A stretch of 64,000 bases of DNA from a bacterium. GTDB taxonomy: Bacteria > JAJVIF01. The position numbers and the translations under genes are program-made. Below, one piece after another: positions 50,504 to 59,029 of this stretch. Location: NCBI GenBank assembly GCA_022072165.1, contig JAJVIF010000001.1:709353-773352 (forward strand), in the 5' to 3' direction. The first letter of the stretch is position 1, and every line of letters begins with the position of its first letter. The notes under the pieces are model-generated. The model saw only the letters and a list, made by a program, of their open reading frames with translations, searched no databases and was not told the origin of the DNA.

Positions 50504-51316
50504 TCAGCCAGTGACCTGCTGGTAGCCGCACGCCAGCAGGGCCTGCTGTCCGGCGGGGCTGTCCACAAAGGCATTGAACTGTGATGCGGCCTCCGGATCA
50601 CGTACCCAGCGGAGCGTCACCCGGGCGTGGAGAATCGGAGGGACCACCTCTTCGGGAATGGCCCAGTAGCGGCCGCGTTCTGCGAGAGGTGGATGCTGGA
50701 CGAGGGAGCGCGCAAGGAAGCCGATGTCGGCTGCACCGCTGTCCACAAATTGCGCGGTCTGCGCAAGGTTGTCGCCATAGACCAGCCGATCCTCCAGGAT
50801 CGCGTCAAGTCCCCAGAAAGAGATTGCCTGCAACGCTGCGGCTCCATACGGTGCGGTGTCCGGATCGGCGATGGCGACTTTGCGAATGGAAGGATCGCGG
50901 AGTACGGTTTCCCGTCCCTCTTCCAGTGACAGAGCGCTGGACTGACGCACCCAAAGCACCAGGCTCCCGGCGGCGTATTCAGCGTAGCTGCCGGGCAGCG
51001 CCCTCTGCTGATCGCGGAGCTGCGCGGGATACACCAGGTCAGCGGAATAGAAGAGATCAAAGGGTGCTTCCTGCAGTAACAGGGTACAGAGTTTGCCCGA
51101 GGCCCCATAGGTGACTGTGACCGTGATCTCCTGATGCTCAAGCTGGAACGCATCGATCCAACGAGTCATCAGGGGTTGCAGGCTGGAGGCGGCGGCGATA
51201 CGCAATTCTCGTGAACGTCGCGATTGTGAAGTCCTGCGATCCTCGTCGGCGCTCGTCGCGGCGCAACCGATCAACGCCAACCAGCCTGCCAACAGCAGCA
51301 GCACCCGGAGGGTCAC
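50504..51316 (-). CDS. modA: Molybdate-binding lipoprotein
   Basis: 270 residues. A lipoprotein signal is present with lipobox LIGC (Cys18). Periplasmic molybdate-binding motifs are LRIAAASSLQPLM, YGASGKLCTLLLQEAPFDLFYSAD, ADPDTAPYGAAALQAI and NLAQTAQFVDSGAADIGFLA, typical of ModA. It captures molybdate outside the membrane for ModBC. GTG at 51316 follows GGGAGG by about 8 bases and overlaps the regulator's stop (GTGA). The C-terminal region is slightly longer than usual. Confidence 0.9.
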   Translation of the reverse strand: MTLRVLLLLAGWLALIGCAATSADEDRRTSQSRRSRELRIAAASSLQPLMTRWIDAFQLEHQEITVTVTYGASGKLCTLLLQEAPFDLFYSADLVYPAQLRDQQRALPGSYAEYAAGSLVLWVRQSSALSLEEGRETVLRDPSIRKVAIADPDTAPYGAAALQAISFWGLDAILEDRLVYGDNLAQTAQFVDSGAADIGFLARSLVQHPPLAERGRYWAIPEEVVPPILHARVTLRWVRDPEAASQFNAFVDSPAGQQALLACGYQQVTG

Positions 51317-52380
51317 GCCAGCACCTCCCGGACCGCACCGGCACTGCGGGTGTCGATCCCGGGGAAACCGGCGAGACTCCGCCACTCCGGGGAACGCAGG
51401 ACCCGCAGGAGTCCCTGCCAGCGGGGATCCTGTGCAGTCGTGTCACTGCAGGCGAGGTCATAGTGCTCGGTCCGCACCGAGCAGAACGCGAGTCCTGATT
51501 GCGTCGCAGTCAAACGCAGGCAGGGGCCGGCATCAGCCCAGCCGGACCGAATCGCCAGGGCGACCCCCTCGTGATGCGGTGCGATGAGGCGGAAGCGTCG
51601 ACGTTCCGCGACAACTTCCTGCAGGCAGGAGAACGCGCCGGATCCGGGCTCTCTGGCGACCCAGCGCAAGTTTGAGCTCTTGAGGTCGCTTAGGCTGCTG
51701 TCCTGCGCTCGCCCTCCCAGCGCAATCCCGGCCTCCCAGCGGGCCACCGGCACCAGTGACCAGCGGGTAGTGTCCTTGCTGCCGGTCAGGCGTGCGGCGT
51801 TGCTCTCTGGCGACGCATCGGTCGCCAGATGGAGTCCGGCACCATGCACCAGCCCCTCCTGCAGTAGATGCGCGGCGACATTGCTGGAACGTCGCAGGAT
51901 GAGCAGGCGTCCATTCGTCTGGCGACGATATTCCTCTGCAAGGAGAACCGCCAGCGGATCGCAGGTCGCGATCACGAGCGTCTGTGTAGCCACCGGCAGC
52001 AGAGTCGTGGGGATGTGGCCATCTGGGGCGATGCCATCACCGGCCAGCCAGGGAGAGCTGACATCAGCATCGGCGGGAAAACACCAGTATTGCCCAGCCA
52101 CTTCCGCCTGCCAGTATCGGCTGGGGACGTAAGTCGGTGCCCAGGCCCAGCGCAGTGCTCCTGCAGGTTGCGGTGACACCCCGAAGAGCTGCTCGACCGT
52201 GGTCGCCAAGGCTTCGGCCAGCGCGAGGGCGGCGGTGACCGATGGCACCAGTGTCTGCTGTTCAATGGCGCTGATAGCGGTCCGTGAAACGCCCGCTCGG
52301 GTCGCGAGCTCCGCCTGAGTCAGATCTTGCGCCAGACGAAGGATCCGCAGCGGGTGGGTGGTGCCAGGCCTGGATGCCAT
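51313..52380 (-). CDS. XRE-HTH regulator fused to a PBP-like domain, probable molybdate regulator
   Basis: 355 residues. An XRE HTH comes first (ILRLAQDLTQAELATRAGVSRTAISAIEQQTLVPSVTAALALAEAL), followed by a periplasmic-binding-protein-like ligand domain of the COG1910 type (LVIATCDPLAVLLAEEYRR, RSSNVAAHLLQEGLVHGAGLHL, VAREPGSGAFSCLQEV, GVALAIRSGWADAGPCLRL). It probably senses molybdate or a related oxyanion in the cytoplasm and controls modABC, taking the place of ModE. It is the first gene of the mod operon, coupled to modA by GTGA. A TATAGT box lies about 13 bases before the start, so the transcript would have almost no leader. Confidence 0.83.
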   Translation of the reverse strand: MASRPGTTHPLRILRLAQDLTQAELATRAGVSRTAISAIEQQTLVPSVTAALALAEALATTVEQLFGVSPQPAGALRWAWAPTYVPSRYWQAEVAGQYWCFPADADVSSPWLAGDGIAPDGHIPTTLLPVATQTLVIATCDPLAVLLAEEYRRQTNGRLLILRRSSNVAAHLLQEGLVHGAGLHLATDASPESNAARLTGSKDTTRWSLVPVARWEAGIALGGRAQDSSLSDLKSSNLRWVAREPGSGAFSCLQEVVAERRRFRLIAPHHEGVALAIRSGWADAGPCLRLTATQSGLAFCSVRTEHYDLACSDTTAQDPRWQGLLRVLRSPEWRSLAGFPGIDTRSAGAVREVLA

Positions 52381-52470
52381 AATGCTGGCACTATACTACA
52401 GCTTCCTGGCAATCCTGGCGTGGCCGAGGTCACAGAGTCGAGGCCTGAACGGGGGCACAATGCCGGGGCT

Positions 52471-53322
52471 ATGAGCACTGCACTCTACGGGCTGGAGGTC
52501 TATACACCTGCCGAGATAGCTCAGCGGGTCCGCGATGTCGGGGTGAAGAAGGCGCGTCTGCCAGTCCTTACCACTCTCGGACTGGGGGTCCTGGCGGGAG
52601 GATTTATCGGCCTGGGAGCGTTGGGATTTCTGGTCATCACCAGCGACCCCGCACTTGGATTCAGCGTTGGCCGACTCCTCGGTGGGCTGCTCTTCTGCTG
52701 TGGCCTGATCCTGGTAATTCTGGCGGGGGCAGAGCTTTTCACCGGGAACAATCTCCTGATTCTGGCCTGGACCAGTCAACTCATCACAACCCCGGAGTTG
52801 CTGCGCAACTGGCTACTGGTACTGCTGGGGAATCTGCTTGGCGCTGTAGGACTCGCGCTGCTGGTGACTTTCGCCCAGACCGGGATGCTGGCGGATGGAG
52901 CGGTCGGTGAGCAGATGGTCCGGGTCGCCAGCAGCAAGGCGGCACTCCCGTGGGACGTGGCGTTTTATCGGGGGGTCGGGTGCAACATCCTCGTCTGTCT
53001 CGCGGTCTGGATGGCCCTCGGAGGGCATACAGTCACCGACAAGGTGGTGGCGATTCTCTGGCCCATCACGCTGTTTGTCGTGGTTGGCTTCGAGCACAGC
53101 GTTGCAAACTTCTTCTTTTTGCCGCTGGGATACTGGCATGACACGGCTGTCGGGAACTTCCAGATGCCGGCCATCGGGCAAACTCTGCTCTCGCAGAGTG
53201 GGGTCATTGCGGGGAATGTGGTGGGTGGCGGACTGCTGGTCGGCCTGGTCTACTGGTGGATCTATCTGCGTCAGGACTCCTCTTCAGTAACTCATCCTGT
53301 CGAACCCGGAGACGAGTCATGA
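52471..53322 (+). CDS. nirC: Formate/nitrite transporter family channel (NirC/FocA-like)
   Basis: 283 residues, six membrane helices of the FNT family. Recognisable parts are the N-terminal TPAEIAQRVRDVGVKKARL, AGAELFTGNN (helix 2 with the broken-helix element), YRGVGCNILVCLAVWMA and FEHSVANFFFLPLG, which contains the central-gate His/Asn. With nitrate respiration near by, nitrite export is the likely job, though formate transport is possible. The C-terminal tail is hydrophilic. Its stop overlaps the hemerythrin gene start (ATGA), which couples the two. ATG at 52471 follows a GGGG run. Confidence 0.85.
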   Translation: MSTALYGLEVYTPAEIAQRVRDVGVKKARLPVLTTLGLGVLAGGFIGLGALGFLVITSDPALGFSVGRLLGGLLFCCGLILVILAGAELFTGNNLLILAWTSQLITTPELLRNWLLVLLGNLLGAVGLALLVTFAQTGMLADGAVGEQMVRVASSKAALPWDVAFYRGVGCNILVCLAVWMALGGHTVTDKVVAILWPITLFVVVGFEHSVANFFFLPLGYWHDTAVGNFQMPAIGQTLLSQSGVIAGNVVGGGLLVGLVYWWIYLRQDSSSVTHPVEPGDES

Positions 53323-53798
53323 ACGACCACGTTGTCCCGACCGCACCATTACGCATGCAGCATCAGGAGCTGATGGCCCGACTGGAGCAGCAACGGGCAC
53401 AGCTTTTCGTCAGAGACGCCGACTCAGGGCAGGTCATCAATGACATCTGCGAGTTCGTGCGGACCTCCATCGCCCCACGGGCCGCCTGGGAAGAGGAAAC
53501 GCTCTACCCCGCCATCGATGCCCTGATGGGTCCCAGCGATCCTTTCTTTACGGCCGTGATGCGTCGCGAGCACGGCCTGGTCGCTGTCTGGATGCAGCAG
53601 CTAACGGGATTGCTCCAGGGTTCCTGGAGCGATGCCGACCAACTCAAGGCGGTGGTGGAAGCGGGGAGTATGCTTGCCTTTATTCGCTCGCATTTTCTGG
53701 TGCAGGAAGAAGTGCTGCTACCCATCTTGGATCAGCATCTCTCTGCTGAGGAGTTCGCCTCGCAGGTGCTGGCATCCCAGCCAGCGTCGCTCCACTAG
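53319..53798 (+). CDS. Hemerythrin-like (HHE) protein
   Basis: 159 residues, four-helix bundle pattern with iron-ligand candidates: RMQHQELMARLEQQ, AAWEEETLYPAID, RREHGLVAVWMQQL and IRSHFLVQEEVLLPIL. HHE proteins bind a di-iron or heme centre and can handle oxygen, nitric oxide or iron repair. Translational coupling to nirC suggests protection against nitrogen oxides. Its start is inside the nirC stop; an earlier in-frame ATG at 53256 lies within nirC and is rejected. Confidence 0.82.
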   Translation: MNDHVVPTAPLRMQHQELMARLEQQRAQLFVRDADSGQVINDICEFVRTSIAPRAAWEEETLYPAIDALMGPSDPFFTAVMRREHGLVAVWMQQLTGLLQGSWSDADQLKAVVEAGSMLAFIRSHFLVQEEVLLPILDQHLSAEEFASQVLASQPASLH

Positions 53799-53822
53799 CC
53801 GCCGCGTCATGAGACTGCAGGG

Positions 53823-54866
53823 CTACCAGGGGATGTCGAGAATCAGGATGTAGTCCTCGTGGGTTTCGAGGGGGAACTTCTTCTTGCTGTCTGGGCCACC
53901 TTTGCGGTCGTCGTCCTGATCAAACAAGAGGAGCAACCGGTCGTCGGCAATGAACGTCAGACCCTCGCATTTCCCCTCGTAGACTGCCACCGGGACGCCC
54001 AGAAACTGTGCCAGATCTTCATCGGGGCGGCGCATCCCGAGTTCGTGATACCCGATTTCATAGAGGCGTCCATGGACACTGCTTCGCTTTTCGCCCCCGA
54101 ATTCCTCGTAGTTCATGGTCAGCCAGAGGGTCTTGCCATTGGGGTCCAGTTCCAGCGACCCGAGGCCAAAGCACTCCCCAGTGTGCGAGGCACAGGTTTC
54201 CTCGATCCAGAGAAGCGGCTCCATCGCTCCCCAGTTGTTGAGGTCCATTTCGAGAATGCCGCAGACAAAGCGACTGGTGGGAGGAAAGTCCTCGATGTCT
54301 GGGTCAAAGGGCTGCGGAGGGAGGCCGAACTCCCGGACGCCCAGGAGCAGTTTGCCTGGCGAGGGGGACAGGGCAAGCCCCTCGAACTTGAGCCACGGAA
54401 TTCCACGCTCTTTTAGGAAATTGTGGAGTCCGGTATGGAGGAGGACCGAGTAGTCCACGACCTCCGGATGGACTCCCTCCTGAGGCTCGGTCATTGCCAG
54501 CAGTTGCCAGTTGCGCGCCACTGCCACCGGGGGCTTGCTGCAGGAGGTCAGGACCCACCAGGTGTCCCCGTCCCGGGTCGCCGCTTCCACTTTGTCGATC
54601 GGCCAATGTGCGGAAGGCATCGGGACCGATCGCAACTGACCTGCGGCGTCCCACTCCCAGGCGGTAGGCATCAGGTCGAGGGCCTTGTCATTGAAGAAGT
54701 AGAGTCGGCCACTTTCTTCGCTAAAGATGGCCGCCGAGGGCTCAAAACGCTCCTTCTCAAACAGCGTGATCTTCAAGAAGTCCTCGATGGTGTACTCCGC
54801 CGGGTCCGCCAGTGCGGGAGCTACGAACAGAGCCAGCAGGAGCAGGGGAGCGGTGATGTGGCGCAT
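53823..54866 (-). CDS. Secreted protein of unknown function with propeller-like repeats
   Basis: 347 residues with a cleavable signal peptide (residues 1-20, ending ALA-D). The mature part has repeated beta-strand patterns of the kind LYFFNDKALDL, TWWVLTSCS, LLLGVREFGL, LWLTMNYEEFG and LLLLFDQDDD. This suggests a beta-propeller resembling phytase-like or SdiA-regulated secreted domains; the exact family is not recognised. KFEGLALSPSPGKLLLG and CEGLTFIADDRLLLL are repeat-like. It is divergent from the phosphodiesterase gene, with 125 bp between starts. Confidence 0.7.
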   Translation of the reverse strand: MRHITAPLLLLALFVAPALADPAEYTIEDFLKITLFEKERFEPSAAIFSEESGRLYFFNDKALDLMPTAWEWDAAGQLRSVPMPSAHWPIDKVEAATRDGDTWWVLTSCSKPPVAVARNWQLLAMTEPQEGVHPEVVDYSVLLHTGLHNFLKERGIPWLKFEGLALSPSPGKLLLGVREFGLPPQPFDPDIEDFPPTSRFVCGILEMDLNNWGAMEPLLWIEETCASHTGECFGLGSLELDPNGKTLWLTMNYEEFGGEKRSSVHGRLYEIGYHELGMRRPDEDLAQFLGVPVAVYEGKCEGLTFIADDRLLLLFDQDDDRKGGPDSKKKFPLETHEDYILILDIPW

Positions 54867-54991
54867 TGGGACGGTCCTCCAGGCTGGGCATTGTGCGATG
54901 GCCCGTGAAGAGCGTCTATCCTAACGCCGGACTTGTTACACGGTCGCAACCAGTCCGTGTCAGACTGCGACCGACCCGGAGGTCTTCTGTC

Positions 54992-56461
54992 ATGCGTCTG
55001 CCCCTGCGCTCACTTTTGCCCCTGATGCTGCTCTGGACCTGTTCCTTGAGCAGTCTCCAGGCGGCACCCCGGACCACCGGAGGCCAAGCCCCCCGGAAGC
55101 CGACCACGGTGCCCCGGGCGGATCAGGTCGCGAACCGGTCGCCGATCAGTACAGAGCCCCGGGTGATTCTGATTTCGATCGATGGGCTGCGCCCGGAGAC
55201 CTACCTCAATCCGAAGCAATTCGGACTGGAACTCCCGACCCTGCGCCGGATGATGAGTGAGGGGGCCTACGCCCGGGGCGTCAGGGGCATTTTCCCGTCG
55301 GTCACCTACCCCAGTCACACCACTCTCCTGACGGGGGTTCGATCAGGACGTCATGGTGTCGTGGCGAACTCCTACTTCACCCCCGACCGCCCCGGCCCCG
55401 CTGAATGGTATTGGCACACGAACGCGATTCGGGTGCCGACCCTCTGGCATCTGGTGAAAGATGCCGGGATGTCCGTGGCGAATCTCTCCTGGCCGGTCAG
55501 TGTCGGATGTCCTTGTGACTGGAACGTCCCGGAAATCTGGGACAACTCCAGCCCTGAGCAGCCCGACACCATGGCGATTTTGCGTCAGCACACTACTCCC
55601 GCAAATCTCATTGATCGTATCGGCGAGGCGACCACTCCCTGGACCGATGCCAACTACAACATCAATGTGCTGGAGCGGGACCTGCTGGTGGGCGATGCCG
55701 CCGCCTGGATGTTCACCACCTATAAGCCGCATCTGTTCACCATCCACCTGATCGAGGTAGATCACTTTTCTCATGAAGAGGGTGCGAACGGTCCGACCGC
55801 CCTCAAAGCCCTGGAGTATGCCGATCAGGCGGTGGGCAAAATCCTGGCCGCAGTTGAAAGCAGCCGGATGGCGGGCAACACCACTATCATCGTCACGGGG
55901 GATCATGGGTTCGCCGACATTGACCGTCGGGTGCACATCAACGAGTGGCTCAAAGAGGGTGGATTTCTGACCACCGATGGGAACGGCAAAATCACGGGTT
56001 GGCAGGCGCAGGCGTACACCACAGGCGCAGCCGGAGTCATCATGCTCCGGAATCCTGGCGACACCGCGCTGGCCCAGCAGGTCCAGGGCTACATCACTCG
56101 CCGCCTGAGCCAGCTGTCCGAGCAGGAACGCCCTTTCCGGGTGATGCAACGGGCGGAGCTCAACGGGCTGGGGGCTTTCCCCGACGCAGCCTTTGGGCTG
56201 GCACTGAATCCGGGATGGGACCTGTCGAAAAAGGTCGATGCCGGACTGGTGAGTGCAGCCACGGGGGGGACGCACGGATATCACCCAAACTGGGAGGCGA
56301 TGCGGACCGGGTTCATCGCCTGGGGTGCGGGGGTCAACCCGAGCGGTCAGGTGGATGTCATGGAGATGACCGCGATTGGTCCGACCGTGGCTCACTTCTT
56401 CGGCCTGCGCCTGCCGGCCGCTGAGAGCCCGCCAGCCCTCTGGGTTTTCAGTCGGCCATAG
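54992..56461 (+). CDS. Secreted ectonucleotide pyrophosphatase/phosphodiesterase-like enzyme
   Basis: 489 residues with an N-terminal signal peptide (residues 1-25, ending LQA). It belongs to the alkaline phosphatase superfamily, NPP type. The metal-binding Asp is in LISIDGLRPE, the nucleophile Thr in PSVTYPSHTTLLTG, further ligands are in LIEVDHFSHEEG and VTGDHGFADID, and the last His in TGGTHGYHP. NPP enzymes cleave phosphodiester or pyrophosphate bonds outside the cell; the substrate is not evident. ATG at 54992 follows GGAGG by 9 bases; the open frame to 54866 overlaps the divergent gene and is rejected. A TTTTTT run directly follows the stop. Confidence 0.87.
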   Translation: MRLPLRSLLPLMLLWTCSLSSLQAAPRTTGGQAPRKPTTVPRADQVANRSPISTEPRVILISIDGLRPETYLNPKQFGLELPTLRRMMSEGAYARGVRGIFPSVTYPSHTTLLTGVRSGRHGVVANSYFTPDRPGPAEWYWHTNAIRVPTLWHLVKDAGMSVANLSWPVSVGCPCDWNVPEIWDNSSPEQPDTMAILRQHTTPANLIDRIGEATTPWTDANYNINVLERDLLVGDAAAWMFTTYKPHLFTIHLIEVDHFSHEEGANGPTALKALEYADQAVGKILAAVESSRMAGNTTIIVTGDHGFADIDRRVHINEWLKEGGFLTTDGNGKITGWQAQAYTTGAAGVIMLRNPGDTALAQQVQGYITRRLSQLSEQERPFRVMQRAELNGLGAFPDAAFGLALNPGWDLSKKVDAGLVSAATGGTHGYHPNWEAMRTGFIAWGAGVNPSGQVDVMEMTAIGPTVAHFFGLRLPAAESPPALWVFSRP

Positions 56462-56483
56462 TTTTTTCTCCGTGACTGCAACT

Positions 56484-56558
56484 GCTGGCATCGCCAGCGG
56501 TCTGGGTCGCTGTCACGTCTCGACATTATTGAAACGCCCTTCTTGCCGGCATCGCCGG
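56484..56558. repeat. Pair of hairpins with identical ATC loops
   Basis: GCTGGC-ATC-GCCAGC (56484-56498) and CCGGC-ATC-GCCGG (56546-56558) have the same loop and a similar stem. They lie in the 113-bp gap between the phosphodiesterase and exchanger genes, and may shape the 3' end of the first transcript or the leader of the second. Confidence 0.4.
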
Positions 56559-56574
56559 AGAAAGTGGTCCCGGA

Positions 56575-57537
56575 ATGCTGCTGCACGCCGGACTCCTCGC
56601 AGTCGGGTTAGTGGTAGTAGTGTTGGGAGCAGAGTTGTTGGTGCGGGGTGCGAGCCGCCTCGCGCTGGCACTGGGACTCACGCCCCTGGTCATCGGACTG
56701 ACCGTTGTCGCGTTTGGTACATCCGCCCCCGAACTGGTCACCAGTACTGTTGCGATTCGCGCCGACTCGCCGGGTATCGCCCTGGGGAACATCATCGGGT
56801 CCAACATCGCGAACCTGGCGCTGATACTCGCCATCGCAGCCATGATTCGGCCTCTTCCCGTGGATTCGGCGGTCATCCGCCGCGATCTGCCACTGCTGGC
56901 GGGAGTGACTCTGCTGACGGTGCTTTTGCTCGGCTTCAGGCTCTTCGGCCTGGCGGCTGGAGTTGGATTTGTCGGCCTCCTGCTCTGGTTTACCGCCTGG
57001 CAGGTCCGCACCTCCCGCCAGGAATTGCCCGCAGTCGCAGCAGAGTTTGAGGAGGAGATCACGAGCCTGAATCAGCCACTCAACAGAGCCCCCCTCATAG
57101 CCGCGGCAGGACTCTCCCTCGTGGGGCTGGGGCTGCTGATAGGGGGCGGACGCCTGCTGGTGGATGCTGCCATTGCGCTTGCCGCCACGCTCGGAGTCCC
57201 GGACCGGATTGTCGGGCTCACGATTGTGGCGGTGGGCACCAGTCTGCCGGAACTGGCCACGACCCTGGTGGCGGTCCTGCGAAATGAGCCGGATGTAGCC
57301 GTCGGAAATGTGGTGGGCTCCAACATCTTCAACCTGCTCTTCATCGGCGGAATCGTGGCCATGTTGCACGGAGCCCCATTGGTCCTTCCGACGGCTTCTC
57401 TCGTGGATGGCTGGGTGATGGTGGCCGTGACTACCGTCGCCGCCGGATTGCTCTTCACCGGGCGCGCGCTCTCTCGAGCAGAAGGGGGCGTGCTGCTGGC
57501 GGGCTATGTCACCTACCTGGTCTGGCTGATTCGCTAA
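56575..57537 (+). CDS. Na+/Ca2+ exchanger family membrane protein (copy 1)
   Basis: 320 residues, about ten membrane helices in two inverted halves. The alpha-repeat motifs are GLTVVAFGTSAPELVTS and GNIIGSNIANL in the first half, and GLTIVAVGTSLPELATT and GNVVGSNIFNLL in the second. Glu residues of the GTSxPE motifs bind the cation. It is of the YrbG/CaxA prokaryotic type, exchanging sodium or proton for calcium across the cytoplasmic membrane. The central cytoplasmic loop (about residues 140-165) is acidic. A close paralogue follows 91 bp downstream. The start codon lacks a strong ribosome site. Confidence 0.9.
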   Translation: MLLHAGLLAVGLVVVVLGAELLVRGASRLALALGLTPLVIGLTVVAFGTSAPELVTSTVAIRADSPGIALGNIIGSNIANLALILAIAAMIRPLPVDSAVIRRDLPLLAGVTLLTVLLLGFRLFGLAAGVGFVGLLLWFTAWQVRTSRQELPAVAAEFEEEITSLNQPLNRAPLIAAAGLSLVGLGLLIGGGRLLVDAAIALAATLGVPDRIVGLTIVAVGTSLPELATTLVAVLRNEPDVAVGNVVGSNIFNLLFIGGIVAMLHGAPLVLPTASLVDGWVMVAVTTVAAGLLFTGRALSRAEGGVLLAGYVTYLVWLIR

Positions 57538-57628
57538 TCTGTCCGTCGTCTGCCATGATGCGGACCAGTGCCCGGAGCTCCGCTCCTGACTCCATGGGCC
57601 GGGTTCTCCGGCGAGGCGCTCACAACCT

Positions 57629-58597
57629 ATGCTGCTGGCTGGCCAGCTCATCCTCGGTCTGGTAATGCTCGCCTACGGCGCGGAATGGCTGGTCCGGGGG
57701 GCGAGCCGTCTGGCCCTCGCTGCGGGCCTGACTCCACTGGTGGTCGGCCTGACCGTAGTGGCCTTCGGGACCTCAGCCCCTGAACTCATCACCAGCGTGG
57801 TTGCAGGATTGCGCGGATCGTCCGGCATCGCCCTGGGCAACATCATCGGCAGCAATATCGCGAACATTGCACTGATTCTCGGAGCGGCGGCGACCATTCG
57901 GCGGATCCCGGTGCAGTCTGAGGTGATCCGTCGCGACATGCCAATCATGGTCATCATGACCATCCTGTTCTTCATCCTCCTCAAGCAACAGTGGTTCGGC
58001 ACCATTTCCGGCATTGTCTTCATCGCACTTCTCATTCTCTTCACGACTTGGCAGATCTACACCAGTCGCCTGGAGCTACCCGGCGTGTCCTCCGAGTTCG
58101 CCAGAGAAGTGGGAGACATCAGCGAGCCGATCGATAAGTCTCCAATCGCTGTCGCAGTCGGACTCACCATCGTTGGCCTGGTGGTCCTGGCCACCGGGGG
58201 CCGGTTCCTCGTGGAGTCCGCCGTCCAGATCGCCCAGTTGCTCGGCATCAGCGACCGCATCATCGGCCTGACTATCGTGGCGGTCGGGACCAGCCTGCCG
58301 GAGCTCGCGGCGACTGTTGTGGCGGTCCTCCGGAACGAACCGGATGTCGCGGTGGGCAACGTGGTGGGATCCAACATTTTCAATATCCTGCTGATCGGCG
58401 GGGTGGTGGGGTTACTGGGCGGCAGTGCGGTCGCGACCCCCGTCGGGATTTCCACCGACCTTTGGGTCATGCTGGCAGTGACGACTTTTGCCTCGGTGCT
58501 GCTGCTCACCGAGCGGGCCTTGTTTCGACGGGAAGGCGCGATTCTGCTGGTGATCTACTTCGGCTACATCGCGTGGCTCGTCTTCTTCTCACGCTAA
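57629..58597 (+). CDS. Na+/Ca2+ exchanger family membrane protein (copy 2)
   Basis: 322 residues, co-linear with copy 1 over the whole length. It has the same alpha-repeat motifs (GLTVVAFGTSAPELITS, GNIIGSNIANIALIL; GLTIVAVGTSLPELAAT, GNVVGSNIFNILLIGG). The central loop (EFAREVGDISEPIDKSPI) and the helix around residue 100-115 (IMVIMTILFFILLKQQWFG) differ most, so the pair arose by duplication followed by divergence and may have different ion preference or regulation. ATG has only a weak GGCG site upstream. Confidence 0.9.
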   Translation: MLLAGQLILGLVMLAYGAEWLVRGASRLALAAGLTPLVVGLTVVAFGTSAPELITSVVAGLRGSSGIALGNIIGSNIANIALILGAAATIRRIPVQSEVIRRDMPIMVIMTILFFILLKQQWFGTISGIVFIALLILFTTWQIYTSRLELPGVSSEFAREVGDISEPIDKSPIAVAVGLTIVGLVVLATGGRFLVESAVQIAQLLGISDRIIGLTIVAVGTSLPELAATVVAVLRNEPDVAVGNVVGSNIFNILLIGGVVGLLGGSAVATPVGISTDLWVMLAVTTFASVLLLTERALFRREGAILLVIYFGYIAWLVFFSR

Positions 58598-58680
58598 GAC
58601 TCCATCACAGCGCCGCAGAGTAACAAAGCGGGCTCCCCCGAGATCGGAGGAGTCATGCTCGGTTCTGTCGCGCAGGAGGA

Positions 58681-58896
58681 TCAGTGAGTCGTGAACGAGG
58701 TTGCCCGGGCGGCGGTGACTTCCAGGAGATCCATCAGCAGCAGTGAGAGGTCCACCCCCTGGCTGGTGCAAGCGGTTTCCAGCGGGCGATCCAGGTCACG
58801 TTCCCAGTCCAGCCCATTGGTGCGGAAGACATCTTTCGCGGTCGGATGAGCGGTGACATAGTCCCGGACCGGGGACATGATGGTGAGATCGGCCAC
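58681..58896 (-). CDS. Orphan DUF542-like small protein lacking the cysteine pair
   Basis: 71 residues from a GTG start 9 bases after AAAGGAG. The sequence VRDYVTAHPTAKDVF, then NGLDWERDLDRPLETAC, then SQGVDLSLLLMDLLE aligns without gaps to the DUF542 domain of the RIC protein at 6650, but the CCGG motif is replaced by ERDL. The hemerythrin-like domain is absent. It may be a degenerate regulator or a protein-binding module; a Cys-dependent role is unlikely. An FNR-like site lies about 80 bp upstream. An open frame to 58989 is possible but lacks a ribosome site. Confidence 0.65.
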   Translation of the reverse strand: MADLTIMSPVRDYVTAHPTAKDVFRTNGLDWERDLDRPLETACTSQGVDLSLLLMDLLEVTAARATSFTTH

Positions 58897-58975
58897 AGAC
58901 AGCGCTCCTTTCGGGTCTCTGAAACAGACCCTCTGTAAGTGGCGGACAGTCTGCTGCCACCCAACGATGAATGCC

Positions 58976-58989
58976 TTGATACACATCAC
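58976..58989. promoter_or_regulatory. FNR-like box upstream of the DUF542-like gene
   Basis: TTGAT-ACAC-ATCAC differs in one base from the FNR consensus TTGAT-N4-ATCAA. It lies between the SDR gene and the small DUF542-like gene. No clear -10 box at a standard distance is seen, so function is uncertain. Confidence 0.4.
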
Positions 58990-59029
58990 AACTGTGCTGG
59001 CTTATCGGAGTGAGAAGGCTGTTCAGGCC

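Noticed and set aside
50500-50601. Longer N-terminus for modB
   Set aside because: The extra residues are hydrophilic, overlap modA, and precede the family start at MDPVALQL.
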